A DNA stretch of 47,966 nt from JBQCHF01 sp051953655 (GTDB lineage: Bacteria; Actinomycetota; Actinomycetes; Motilibacterales; Motilibacteraceae): contig JBQCIO010000075.1 of the NCBI GenBank assembly GCA_051953655.1, positions 1 to 47,966 on the forward strand, in the 5' to 3' direction. Both the position numbers and the translations under genes were made by a program. This document shows, in pieces, positions 39,593 through 47,213 of this stretch; the first letter of the stretch is position 1, and each line of letters begins with the position of its first letter. The notes under the pieces are model-generated. The model was not told the origin of the DNA. It was given only the letters and a program-made list of their open reading frames with translations, and did not search any database.

Positions 39593-39640
39593 TTGTGGAT
39601 GTGACCGTAGCAGAGTAAAAACAAGATGCCTAGTAAAAAC
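39593..39640. promoter_or_regulatory. Divergent promoter/operator with AGTAAAAAC repeats
   Basis: Two exact copies of AGTAAAAAC (39614-39622 and 39632-39640) start 18 bp apart, an AT-rich island in very GC-rich DNA between two divergent genes. For the rightward gene, TTGTGG (39593-39598), a 17 bp spacer and TAAAAA (39616-39621) could be -35 and -10; on the other strand, TACTCT (complement of 39612-39617) is a good -10. The repeats overlap both, fitting an operator for the adjacent regulator. Confidence 0.6.
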
Positions 39641-39653
39641 TACGGGAGGTCGA

Positions 39654-40193
39654 ATGAACCCCGCGGGCGCGTCGCCGGACCTCGCACCGGCCGCCGAGCT
39701 GACCGAGCTGCTCGAAGGTGTGCGCGGGCGGCTGGACGAGCTGCTGGGAGCCGGCTGCAGCGCACCGGCCGGTGCGCCTCCGCCGTGCCTGGACGAGCTC
39801 TACGACTACCTGCTCGACGAGCTCGTGCCTTTGCTGCACGGCGTCCGCCTGCGGATCCGGCCGGTGCTGCGCCGGCACCTCGGCCGCGAGCTCGGTGCCT
39901 CCGCCGCCGCGCCGGCGGCCGACGCGGTGCTGGAACGGCTGGTCGAGCGCATCGCCCTGCTGAGGGCGACCTACGCCGAGGACCCGGCCCGCGCCCGGGT
40001 CGAGCTGGCGCCGCTCCTGCCCCGCCTGACCGAGCACGCCGCCCGCCGTCTCGACCTCGAGCGGCGCACCCTGCCGGTGCTCGTCGGTGCCCTGCCCGCC
40101 GACGTCGCGAGGGTGGCGGTGGCCGGCCTGCGGCGCACCGCCGACGCCGTGCGCGCCGCCCCGCGGCCGGACCTGGCCGTCGGCGTGCTGTGA
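39654..40193 (+). CDS. Helical protein, possible degenerate hemerythrin relative (179 aa)
   Basis: CGGGAGG lies 6 nt before ATG 39654. Predominantly helical, rich in Leu, Ala, Arg and Glu: LDELYDYLLDELVPLLHGV near 44-62 and LTEHAARRLDLERRTLPVLVGAL near 124-146 resemble the spacing of hemerythrin helices, but most His/Glu ligands are missing. It is divergent from the Fe-S-type regulator and shares its operator region, so it is probably co-controlled with the nitrosative-stress operon. Function unknown. Confidence 0.7.
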   Translation: MNPAGASPDLAPAAELTELLEGVRGRLDELLGAGCSAPAGAPPPCLDELYDYLLDELVPLLHGVRLRIRPVLRRHLGRELGASAAAPAADAVLERLVERIALLRATYAEDPARARVELAPLLPRLTEHAARRLDLERRTLPVLVGALPADVARVAVAGLRRTADAVRAAPRPDLAVGVL

Positions 40194-40218
40194 CCGGTCG
40201 ACCTGTGGACCTGGGAGG

Positions 40219-40596
40219 TCAGGACCCGAGGTAGAGGCAGAACGGGTGCCCGACCGGGTCCAGCAGCACCCGGACGTCCTCCTGCGGCTGGTGCTCGGCG
40301 AGCCGCGCCCCGCGCTCCAGCGCGTCGGCCACCGCGGCGGGCAGGTCGTCCACCTCGATGTCCAGGTGCGACATCATCTGCTGCCGTCCGGTCTCGGCCG
40401 GCCAGACCGGCGCGGAGAAGTCGGCCGAGGTCTGGAACCCGACGTAGGACGTCGTGCCGGGCACGGCGATCACGACCCAGCCCGGCTCGTCCTTGGCGAT
40501 CGGCCAGCCGAGCAGCCCGGCGTAGAACTCGGCCAGGCTCCGCGCGTCGGGTGCCTCCAGCACCACGCCCCACCAGGTGCTGGTCCGTCCCCTCAT
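40219..40596 (-). CDS. VOC-family (glyoxalase/bleomycin-resistance fold) protein
   Basis: 125 residues. GVVLEAPDARSLAEFYAGLL near 10-29 and MMSHLDIEVDDLPAAVADAL near 74-93, ending DPVGHPFCLYLG, give the two βαβββ halves of the vicinal oxygen chelate fold. The second-half His (SHLDIEV) and the terminal region are kept; the first metal His is not evident. The substrate cannot be told. Convergent with the preceding rightward gene. Confidence 0.88.
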   Translation of the reverse strand: MRGRTSTWWGVVLEAPDARSLAEFYAGLLGWPIAKDEPGWVVIAVPGTTSYVGFQTSADFSAPVWPAETGRQQMMSHLDIEVDDLPAAVADALERGARLAEHQPQEDVRVLLDPVGHPFCLYLGS

Positions 40597-40627
40597 CGGC
40601 CCATCCTGCCCCGCCGGGCCGGACCTG

Positions 40628-41509
40628 TCAGCCGTCCACGCCCCGGCCGGCCGGGGCCAGCAGCGCGTCGACGGCGTCGAGCAGCCGGGCCCGCAGCGCC
40701 GCGCCGCGCTCGCTGAAGCCGCGCTGGGCAGCCACATACTCCGCGCGGCCCTCCGCCGTCTCGATCCGCACCGGCTCGTAGCCGTGCTCCGACAGGTCGT
40801 AGGGGCTGGCGCGCATGTCCAGCTCCCGGACCTCTCGGGCCAGGGCGAAGCAGTCGGCCACCAGCTCCGAGGGGACCCAGGGCCAGAGCTTGTAGGCCCA
40901 CTTGTAGAGGTCCATCGTCGCGTGCAGGCAGCCGGGCTGCTCCAGGGCGAGCTGCGTCTCCCGGCTCGGCTGCAGGGAATTGCGCGGCCGGGCCGGCTCG
41001 GTGAAGAACCGGAAGGCGTCGAAGTGCGAGCAGCGGACCGGCAGCGCCTCGACGACGGCGTCCGTTCCCGCCGGACCGAGCCGCAGCGGCACGGCAGCGT
41101 GCCGGACCTCCTCGGGAGCCTGCCGATAGACCATCGCCCACTCGTGCAGCCCCAGGCAGCCCAGGTGCGCAGGTCGGGAGGCGGTGGCCCGCAGCAGGTC
41201 CGCGACGAACGACGCCGTGCGCAGCCGTCCCTCCGGCGCGGGCCCGACCAGCGCGCCGCCGTCGACGGCCGTCCAGGCGGTCTGGCCCAGCAGCTCGGCC
41301 GCGCCCTCGCAGACGACACCGACGCCGGGGGACCACCGGCGCAGCTGCGCGGGCCGGAACGAGTAGTAGGTGAAGAGGAAGTCCTCGACCGGGTGCTTCT
41401 GCCCGCGCCGGGCCCGCTCCAGGTGCGGGCCGGTCCAGCGGTCGACGCGCGCCTCGTGCGCCGCGCGCCGCGCCCGCCAGGCGTCCTCGCTCAGCCGCTG
41501 CCCGTCCAT
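40628..41509 (-). CDS. Conserved actinobacterial protein, often labelled 3-methyladenine DNA glycosylase
   Basis: 293 residues from the ATG at 41509. KHPVEDFLFTYYSFRPAQLRRW near 38-59, GLHEWAMVYR near 130, CSHFDAFRFFTEPARPRNSLQ near 160-180, and CLHATMDLYKWAYKLWPWVP near 194-213 are conserved-looking blocks. The family is commonly annotated as 3-methyladenine DNA glycosylase, but I see no helix-hairpin-helix or known glycosylase motif, so I regard the enzyme name as unproven. HxxMDLYKWAYK with nearby His could be a metal or catalytic site. It is divergent from the FAH-family gene. Confidence 0.7.
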   Translation of the reverse strand: MDGQRLSEDAWRARRAAHEARVDRWTGPHLERARRGQKHPVEDFLFTYYSFRPAQLRRWSPGVGVVCEGAAELLGQTAWTAVDGGALVGPAPEGRLRTASFVADLLRATASRPAHLGCLGLHEWAMVYRQAPEEVRHAAVPLRLGPAGTDAVVEALPVRCSHFDAFRFFTEPARPRNSLQPSRETQLALEQPGCLHATMDLYKWAYKLWPWVPSELVADCFALAREVRELDMRASPYDLSEHGYEPVRIETAEGRAEYVAAQRGFSERGAALRARLLDAVDALLAPAGRGVDG

Positions 41510-41567
41510 CGCCGGCCCAGGGTACGGGCGTTCAAGGAGTGCGAGGCCCGACGGGTAGCCTCGCCCC

Positions 41568-42359
41568 GTGCGCATCGCGAGGTTCACGCTCCCCGACGTC
41601 CGCGGCACCGAGCCCAGGTTCGGCGTCGTCGAAGGCCCCGAGGGCGACGAGGTCGTCGCCGTCATCGAGGGCGACCCGCTCTACCGGCCGGTGGAGCGCA
41701 CCGGCGAGGAGCTCAAGCTCGCCGACGTCCGCCTGCTCGCGCCGGTCATCCCGCGCAGCAAGGTGATCGGCATCGGCAAGAACTACCGCGACCACGCCGC
41801 GGAGATGGGTGGCGAGGCGCCGCCCGAGCCGCTCATGTTCATCAAGCCCAACACCTCGGTGGTCGGGCCGGACGACGCCGTCGTCTACCCCCGCCAGTCG
41901 GGCAACGTCCACTACGAGGGCGAGCTCGCCGTCGTCATCGGCCGCATCTGCAAGGACGTGCCGCTCGAGCGCGTGCCCGAGGTGGTGCTCGGCTACACCG
42001 TCGGCAACGACGTCACCGCCCGCGACCTGCAGGCCGGCGACGGCCAGTGGAGCCGGGCCAAGGGCTTCGACACGTTCTGCCCGCTGGGCCCGTGGATCGA
42101 GACCGAGATCGACCCGGCGACCCTGCGACTCACCACCACCGTCAACGGCGAGGTGAAGCAGGACGGCACCACCGCGGACATGGTCCACGACGTCGCCACG
42201 CTCGTCGCGCACGCCTCGGAGGCGTTCACCCTGCTGCCCGGCGACGTCATCCTCACCGGCACGCCGGCCGGAGTCGGCCCGGTGCAGCCCGGCGACGTCG
42301 TGTCCGTCACCATCGAGGGCATCGGCACCCTGACCAACCGGGTGGTGGCCCGTGGCTGA
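41568..42359 (+). CDS. Fumarylacetoacetate hydrolase-family protein
   Basis: 263 residues. The C-terminal FAH fold is clear: VIGIGKNYRDHAAEMGGEAP near 66, the metal ligands in VHYEGELAVVIGR near 115-127, YTVGNDVTARDLQ near 143, and LTGTPAGVGPVQPGDVV near 229. It probably hydrolyses or decarboxylates an acylpyruvate-type compound; relatives are usually placed next to gltX in actinobacteria with no proven substrate. GTG 41568 lies exactly 6 nt after TAGCCT (41556-41561), so it is likely leaderless. It overlaps gltX by 8 nt. Confidence 0.92.
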   Translation: MRIARFTLPDVRGTEPRFGVVEGPEGDEVVAVIEGDPLYRPVERTGEELKLADVRLLAPVIPRSKVIGIGKNYRDHAAEMGGEAPPEPLMFIKPNTSVVGPDDAVVYPRQSGNVHYEGELAVVIGRICKDVPLERVPEVVLGYTVGNDVTARDLQAGDGQWSRAKGFDTFCPLGPWIETEIDPATLRLTTTVNGEVKQDGTTADMVHDVATLVAHASEAFTLLPGDVILTGTPAGVGPVQPGDVVSVTIEGIGTLTNRVVARG

Positions 42360-43848
42360 GTCTGCTGTCGCGGCAGAGGGCGCCGCGAAGGTGGGCCCTG
42401 TGCGGCTGCGCGTCGCGCCCTCGCCCACCGGCGACCCGCACGTCGGCACCGCCTACATGTCGTTGTTCAACCTGGCCTTCGTGCGCCAGCAGGGCGGCCA
42501 GTTCGTGCTGCGCATCGAGGACACCGACCGCGCCCGCTACCGCGAGGACAGCGAGCAGCAGGTGTTCGACACCCTGCACTGGCTCGGTCTGGACTGGGAC
42601 GAGGGGCCGGACAAGGGCGGGCCGTTCGCCCCCTACCGGCAGTCCGAGCGCCTGGCGTCCTACCAGCCCTACGTCGACAAGCTGCTCGCCGACGGCCACG
42701 CCTACCACTGCTGGTGCTCCACCGAGCGCCTGGCGCAGATGCGGGAGGAGCAGCAGAAGGCCAAGCTGCCCACCGGGTACGACCGGCTCTGCTACGGCAA
42801 GACCCGCGAGGAGCGGGCCGCGCTGCCCGGCTTCACCGACCAGCCCGTGGTCCGGATGCTCATCCCCGACGACGCACCGACGTCGTTCCGCGACCTGATC
42901 CGCGGGGAGGTCAACGCCCCGCGCCCGGACGACCAGGTCATCCTCAAGGCCGACGGCTTCCCGACCTACCACCTCGCCTCGGTCGTCGACGACCACGAGA
43001 TGGCGATCACGCATGTGGTCCGGGGCGAGGAGTGGATCTCCAGCACGCCCAAGCATGTCCTGCTCTACCGGTGGCTCGGCCTGGAGCCGCCCGCGTTCGC
43101 GCACATGCCGCTGCTGCGCAACACCGACAAGTCGAAGATCTCCAAGCGCAAGCACCCCGCCGCCCGGCTCACCTGGGTCCAGGAGCGCGGCGACCTGCCC
43201 GAGGCGCTGCGCAACTTCCTGGCGCTCATGGGCTACTCGCTGCCGGACGGGCGCGAGGTGTTCACCTTCCAGGAGATGGTCGACACCTTCGACTGGGAAC
43301 GGATCAACACCGTCGGCCCGGTCTTCGACCTGGACAAGCTGGACTGGCTCAACGGCCACTACATCCGCGAGCTCGCCGTCGACGACCTCGCCGGGCGGAT
43401 CACCGACCACCTGGTGCGCGCCGGGGTGCTTCCGGCCGAGCCGAGCGACGAGCAGCGCGCCCTGGTGCTGGCCGCCACCCCGCTGGTCAACGAGCGCATG
43501 CAGGTCCTCTCCGAGGCCGAGTCGATGCTCGGGTTCCTGCTGGTGCCCGAGGACGACTTCGCGGTGGACGAGGACTCCGCCAAGGCCGTGCTCGGCGAGG
43601 GCTCGCGCCCGGCGCTGGAGGCGGCCCTGGCCGCCCTCGAGCAGCTGGACGGCTGGGACCACGCCGCGATCGAGGCCGCCCTGCGCGCCGCGCTGGTCGA
43701 GGGGCTCGGGCTCAAGCCCAAGCACGCGTTCGGACCGGTGCGCGTGGCGGTCACCGGCCGCCGGGTGAGCCCGCCGCTGTTCGAGTCGATCGAGCTGCTC
43801 GGCCGCGAGCGCACCCTGCGCCGGCTGCGCGCGGCGCTCGCCCAGTAG
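42352..43848 (+). CDS. gltX: Glutamyl-tRNA synthetase GltX
   Basis: Charges tRNA-Glu with glutamate; in bacteria without GlnRS the same enzyme also charges tRNA-Gln for GatCAB. 498 residues, class I. Seen: RVAPSPTGDPHVGTAYMSLF near 18, where HVGT is the HIGH motif; FVLRIEDTDRARYREDSEQQ near 48; DGFPTYHLASVVDDHEM near 200; and KSKISKRKHPAA near 262, the KMSKS motif. GTG 42352 starts inside the last codons of the FAH gene, so the two are coupled. The genes for tRNA-Gln and tRNA-Glu follow 1.2 kb downstream. Confidence 0.96.
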   Translation: MAESAVAAEGAAKVGPVRLRVAPSPTGDPHVGTAYMSLFNLAFVRQQGGQFVLRIEDTDRARYREDSEQQVFDTLHWLGLDWDEGPDKGGPFAPYRQSERLASYQPYVDKLLADGHAYHCWCSTERLAQMREEQQKAKLPTGYDRLCYGKTREERAALPGFTDQPVVRMLIPDDAPTSFRDLIRGEVNAPRPDDQVILKADGFPTYHLASVVDDHEMAITHVVRGEEWISSTPKHVLLYRWLGLEPPAFAHMPLLRNTDKSKISKRKHPAARLTWVQERGDLPEALRNFLALMGYSLPDGREVFTFQEMVDTFDWERINTVGPVFDLDKLDWLNGHYIRELAVDDLAGRITDHLVRAGVLPAEPSDEQRALVLAATPLVNERMQVLSEAESMLGFLLVPEDDFAVDEDSAKAVLGEGSRPALEAALAALEQLDGWDHAAIEAALRAALVEGLGLKPKHAFGPVRVAVTGRRVSPPLFESIELLGRERTLRRLRAALAQ

Positions 43849-43867
43849 CAGGAGGAGCGCGCTGGCG

Positions 43868-45028
43868 ATGGGGGAGGAGCCGCCGCAGCGGCCGGACCCG
43901 TGGGTGCCGCCCACGGGCTGGTCGCCGCAGCAGCCGCCGCCCCGCGCCTTCCCAGCCCCGGGGCAGCCGCCGCCCCCGCCCGCGCCGGCCTGGGGCCCGC
44001 CGACCTGGCCGCCCCCGGGCGCGGTGCCGTGGGGCGGGCCGCCGGTGGTTCCTCCTGCGGCGGGCACCGACCGTCCCTACGCGCGGGCGCCGCACCGCGA
44101 GCCCGAGCCCTACCCGCGTCTGCTGCGCACTTCGCGCTGGCGCTGGTGGCGGCCGGTGCTCGGGCTGCTCCTGGGCGTCGCCGTCCTGGCCCTGCTGGGC
44201 GTCGGCGTGGTGGTCGCGGTCGGGCTGGTCGAGGCGCTGCGCACCGGCTCGGCGCCGACCGAGGGGGCGCTGGCGGACTTCTCCGACCCGCTGGTCCTGC
44301 TGGCCAACAACCTCCTGCTCGCCGCGCTCATCCCGGCCACGCTGCTCGCCGTGCTCGTGGTGCACCGGGAACGCCCCGGCTGGCTGTGCTCCGTCGTCGG
44401 ACGGCTGCGCTGGGGGCTGCTGTGGCGGTTCACGCTGCTGGCCGCCGGCACCACGGTGCTGGGCGCCGCCCTCGGGTCGCTGCTGCCGGGCCTGGACGCG
44501 GCCACGGACGGCGGGACCGTCGACGGCGGCCGGCTCACCGCGCAGCTGGCCGTCATCGTGCTCACCACGCCGCTGCAGGCAGCGGGGGAGGAGTTCGGCT
44601 TCCGCGGCTACCTCACCCAGGCGCTCGCCGGCTACGGCCGCTCCCGCCTGGCCGGGCCGCTGGTCGCCGGCCTGGTCACCTCGCTGCTGTTCGCCCTGGC
44701 CCACGGCGGCCAGGCCCCGCTGCTGTTCGCCGACCGGTTCGCCTTCGGCGCGCTCGCCGCCTGGCTGGTGTGGCGGACCGGAGGTCTGGAGGCCTCGATC
44801 GCGCTGCACAGTGTGAACAACCTGCTGGCGCTCGGCGCGGCGGCGCTGTCGGGCGCGCTCTCCCAGAGCATCACCGGCACCGACCTGCCGTGGCAGGCCT
44901 TCGTGGTCGACGTCGGCTCGCTGCTGCTGTTCGCGCTGCTCGCCGACCGGTGGGCGCGACGTCGTGGCGCCGCACGGCTCAGCGCCCCCGCGCCGGCGAC
45001 TTTGGAGGTGGCCCCGCCCATCGGCTAG
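43868..45028 (+). CDS. CPBP-family intramembrane metalloprotease
   Basis: 386 residues. The first 90 residues are a Pro-rich cytoplasmic tail (many PPP and WxPP runs). About eight membrane segments follow. The CPBP/Abi motifs are intact: EEFGFRGYL near 241 (EExxxR), LLFALAHGG near 275 (FxxxH), and HSVNNLLAL near 317 (HxxxN/D). It cleaves or binds prenylated or other membrane peptides in general, but the target here is unknown. ATG 43868 is 19 bp after gltX with GGAGGAGCGCG upstream, so it is likely co-transcribed. Confidence 0.9.
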   Translation: MGEEPPQRPDPWVPPTGWSPQQPPPRAFPAPGQPPPPPAPAWGPPTWPPPGAVPWGGPPVVPPAAGTDRPYARAPHREPEPYPRLLRTSRWRWWRPVLGLLLGVAVLALLGVGVVVAVGLVEALRTGSAPTEGALADFSDPLVLLANNLLLAALIPATLLAVLVVHRERPGWLCSVVGRLRWGLLWRFTLLAAGTTVLGAALGSLLPGLDAATDGGTVDGGRLTAQLAVIVLTTPLQAAGEEFGFRGYLTQALAGYGRSRLAGPLVAGLVTSLLFALAHGGQAPLLFADRFAFGALAAWLVWRTGGLEASIALHSVNNLLALGAAALSGALSQSITGTDLPWQAFVVDVGSLLLFALLADRWARRRGAARLSAPAPATLEVAPPIG

Positions 45029-45061
45029 ACTCCCCGTGTTCGGCCGTGAGACCGAACCCCT

Positions 45062-45133
45062 TGGGGTATGGGGTAATTGGCAGCCCGACGGATTCTGGCT
45101 CCGTTAGTCTAGGTTCGAGTCCTGGTACCCCAG
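45062..45133 (+). tRNA. tRNA-Gln (anticodon CTG)
   Basis: 72 nt cloverleaf: acceptor TGGGGTA (45062-45068) with TACCCCA (45126-45132), discriminator G; anticodon stem ACGGA/TCCGT with loop TTCTGGC giving CTG at 45095-45097; T arm with GGTTCGAGTCC. The U1-A72 pair is typical of tRNA-Gln. No CCA is encoded. Confidence 0.95.
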
Positions 45134-45136
45134 CTC

Positions 45137-45202
45137 GGCACGAATTCGAGAGCAGACCTTGTGTCTGCTACGGTTCGTGCCCGCCGCCTGCGCGCAGGCG
45201 GC
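45137..45202. repeat. Two hairpins between the tRNA genes
   Basis: GGCACGAA (45137-45144) pairs with TTCGTGCC (45174-45181), with an inner AGCAGA/TCTGCT stem; next is the 20 bp perfect palindrome GCCGCCTGCGCGCAGGCGGC (45183-45202). There are no T runs. They may be processing or terminator structures between tRNA-Gln and tRNA-Glu. Confidence 0.6.
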
Positions 45203-45233
45203 ACGTGCAGTACCGCTCAGCAGCATCGAGCGA

Positions 45234-45306
45234 GGCCCCGTTGTGTAGCGGCCTAGCACGCCGCCCTCTCAAGGCGGTAGCGCCGGTTCGAATCCGGTCG
45301 GGGCTA
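45234..45306 (+). tRNA. tRNA-Glu (anticodon CTC)
   Basis: 73 nt: acceptor GGCCCCG (45234-45240) with CGGGGCT (45299-45305), discriminator A; anticodon stem CCGCC/GGCGG with loop CTCTCAA giving CTC at 45268-45270; T arm GCCGGTTCGAATCCGGT. No CCA is encoded. A strong terminator follows. Confidence 0.95.
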
Positions 45307-45313
45307 CGAGCGC

Positions 45314-45346
45314 GAAGGCCCCCTCCCCGTGCGGGAGGGGGCCTTC
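45314..45346 (+). terminator. Terminator after tRNA-Glu
   Basis: A 14 bp stem, GAAGGCCCCCTCCC (45314-45327) with GGGAGGGGGCCTTC (45333-45346), 5 nt loop, 7 bp after the tRNA. The T tract is absent but the stem is very stable. The following 45347-45558 holds no gene I can support. Confidence 0.7.
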
Positions 45347-45626
45347 GGCGTGTCCGGACCTGCTCACCACCCCGCTCAGGAGGGGTTCGACGTGCCCCTG
45401 CCGGTCGTGCTCGCGGGAAGGCGGCTGGTGAGGGCCGCGGTTGCCGCTGAGCGCCGGTCCTGCGGGACGCTCCCGCAGAGGATGACCTCGTTGCACGTTC
45501 CCTCGGCGTGCCGCTGTTCTACTGCCACCCTCTGGGCCGCTCGAAGATCGACTGGAACGCTGTTGCGCGACGCGCCGGGCGGGTTCAAGGGGTCGATGCA
45601 ACGCCTCTACCGAGGAGGGGTTGCGA

Positions 45627-46959
45627 ATGGGGGGCAGGCTCAAGCCGCTCAGGGCGACGCAGAAGGCGTTCTGGTGGGAGGTCCGGCAGGGGCTGAAGGT
45701 CGAGCAGGCTGCGGCGGCGGTCGGCGTGTCGACGCGGACCGGGCACAACTGGTTCGGACAGCGTGGCGGAGTGCCTCCTGCTCTGTGCGCCTCACTGCCT
45801 CGGCCGCCGGCGCTCACTGACTCCGATGGCGCGCCGCCCCGGCCGCCGGCGCTCACTGACTTCGATGGCGCGCCGCCCCGGCCCGCCCCCCCCTGGCCAG
45901 GACGAGCAGGGCAACCCCGTGCAGGTGCCCGCACCCAAGAGCCGGTATCTGACGCTGGCCGAGCGCGAAGAGATCGCGATTGGGCTGGCTAGCGGGCTCG
46001 ACCAAGCCGAGATCGCCCGGCGGATAGAGCGGAACCCAGGCACGGTGAGCCGGGAGATCCGGCGTAACCGGCAAGCAGGCCGTCGGGGCCAGTACCGGGC
46101 GGTGCTGGCCCAGCAGAAGGCCGACGAACGCGCCGCCCGTCCGAAAGTCCGCAAGATCGACCGGGTCGAGGCGCTGCGTGAGCACGTGCAGGACAAGCTC
46201 AAGGATCGATGGAGCCCGGAGCAGATCAGCGCCGACCTGCGCCAGAACCACCCCGATGATCGGGACATGCAGGTGTCCCCCGAAGCGATCTACCAGGCCC
46301 TCTACGTGCAAGGGAAGGGCGGTCTGCGCCGGGAGCTGGCCAAGTGCTTGCGCACCGGCCGGGCGCTGCGCAAGCCCCGCCGGCGGCCCAACGCGCGGGG
46401 TCCGAGGATCAAGGACAAGGTGATGATCTCCGAGCGGCCGGCCGAGGTCGCCGACCGGGCGGTGCCCGGGCACTGGGAAGGCGACCTGATCATCGGGGCG
46501 CACCAGGCCTCGGCGATCGGCACCCTGGTCGAGCGCACCACCCGCTACGTCATGCTGCTGCACCTGCCCAACGGGCACGACGCCGAGGCCGTCGCCGAGG
46601 CCATGATCACCGCGATGAGCGCCCTGCCCCAGACGCTGCGGCGGACCCTGACCTGGGACCAGGGCGTCGAGATGGCCGCCCACGCCAAGATCACCATGGC
46701 CACCGACATGGACATCTACTTCTGCGACCCGGCCAGCCCCTGGCAGCGCGGCAGCAACGAGAACACCAACGGCCTGCTGCGCCAGTACTTCCCCAAAGGC
46801 ACCGACCTGTCCGTGCACTCGGCCGGGCACCTCGCCCACGTCGCCGACGAGCTCAACACCCGCCCCCGCAAGACTCTGGGCTGGAAGACTCCCGACAAGG
46901 CCCTCAACGAACTACTAGCCTCAGCACCAAAACCACCCGGTGTTGCGACGACCGGTTGA
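45627..46959 (+). pseudogene. IS30 transposase, broken by a frameshift at a C8 run
   Basis: The gene starts at ATG 45627 with GAGGAGGGG upstream and encodes an N-terminal helix-turn-helix (RATQKAFWWEVRQGLKVEQA, then AAVGVSTRTGHNWFGQRGG). The remainder is one frame on: LTLAEREEIAIGLASGLDQ, the second helix-turn-helix IERNPGTVSREIRRN, then the catalytic DDE core in HWEGDLIIG, TWDQGVEM and ENTNGLLRQYFPKG. The frames meet at eight C residues (45886-45893); removing one C would join them. Either a recent indel has inactivated it or slippage at the run makes full-length protein. The linker also carries a 39 bp tandem duplication. Confidence 0.8.
45802..45879. repeat. 39 bp tandem duplication inside the IS30 gene
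   Basis: Two adjacent 39 bp units (45802-45840 and 45841-45879), each starting GGCCGCCGGCGCTCACTGAC, differ at one base. The unit is 13 codons, so it does not itself shift the frame, but it lengthens the linker before the C8 run. Confidence 0.9.
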
Positions 46960-47213
46960 AACCGCCCGGGGTGTCGCGCAACAGCCGTCCCCTCGAGCGG
47001 CGGACAGCGGCGGACCCTCGATCAGCCTCGCGAACCGCCGGCCGGCCGCCGCAGCCCGCCATCGCGCCGCCTCCGCCGTCACCAGCGCCTTCGATCTTCC
47101 CGCCCAGACCGCCACGCTCACCGACGTCGGGTGTCCCGCGCGCGCCCCGAGCCAGAGGTCCCTGGGCGCGACCCCCACGCTGCGTGAGGATCGGGGCGTG
47201 GGAGGTGGCCGCC

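Larger units (their letters stand above)
45559..46985 (+). mobile_element. IS30-family insertion sequence
   Basis: About 1427 bp. The left end GCTGTTGCGCGAC (45559-45571) matches the complement of the right end (46973-46985) exactly, and the similarity extends with mismatches for about 45 bp, giving terminal inverted repeats. No clear target duplication is seen at the flanks (AAC versus CGT). It encodes one frameshifted transposase. It lies between the tRNA-Glu terminator and a membrane-protein gene. Confidence 0.8.

Noticed and set aside
40628..41509. Firm assignment as 3-methyladenine DNA glycosylase
   Set aside because: The name is common for this family, but none of the motifs of AlkA, Tag or AAG glycosylases are visible.
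45347..47213. A minus-strand gene interrupted by IS30 (open frames 45376-45558 and 46986-47178)
   Set aside because: Both flanking frames are short, show no recognisable domain, and no target duplication supports a clean join.
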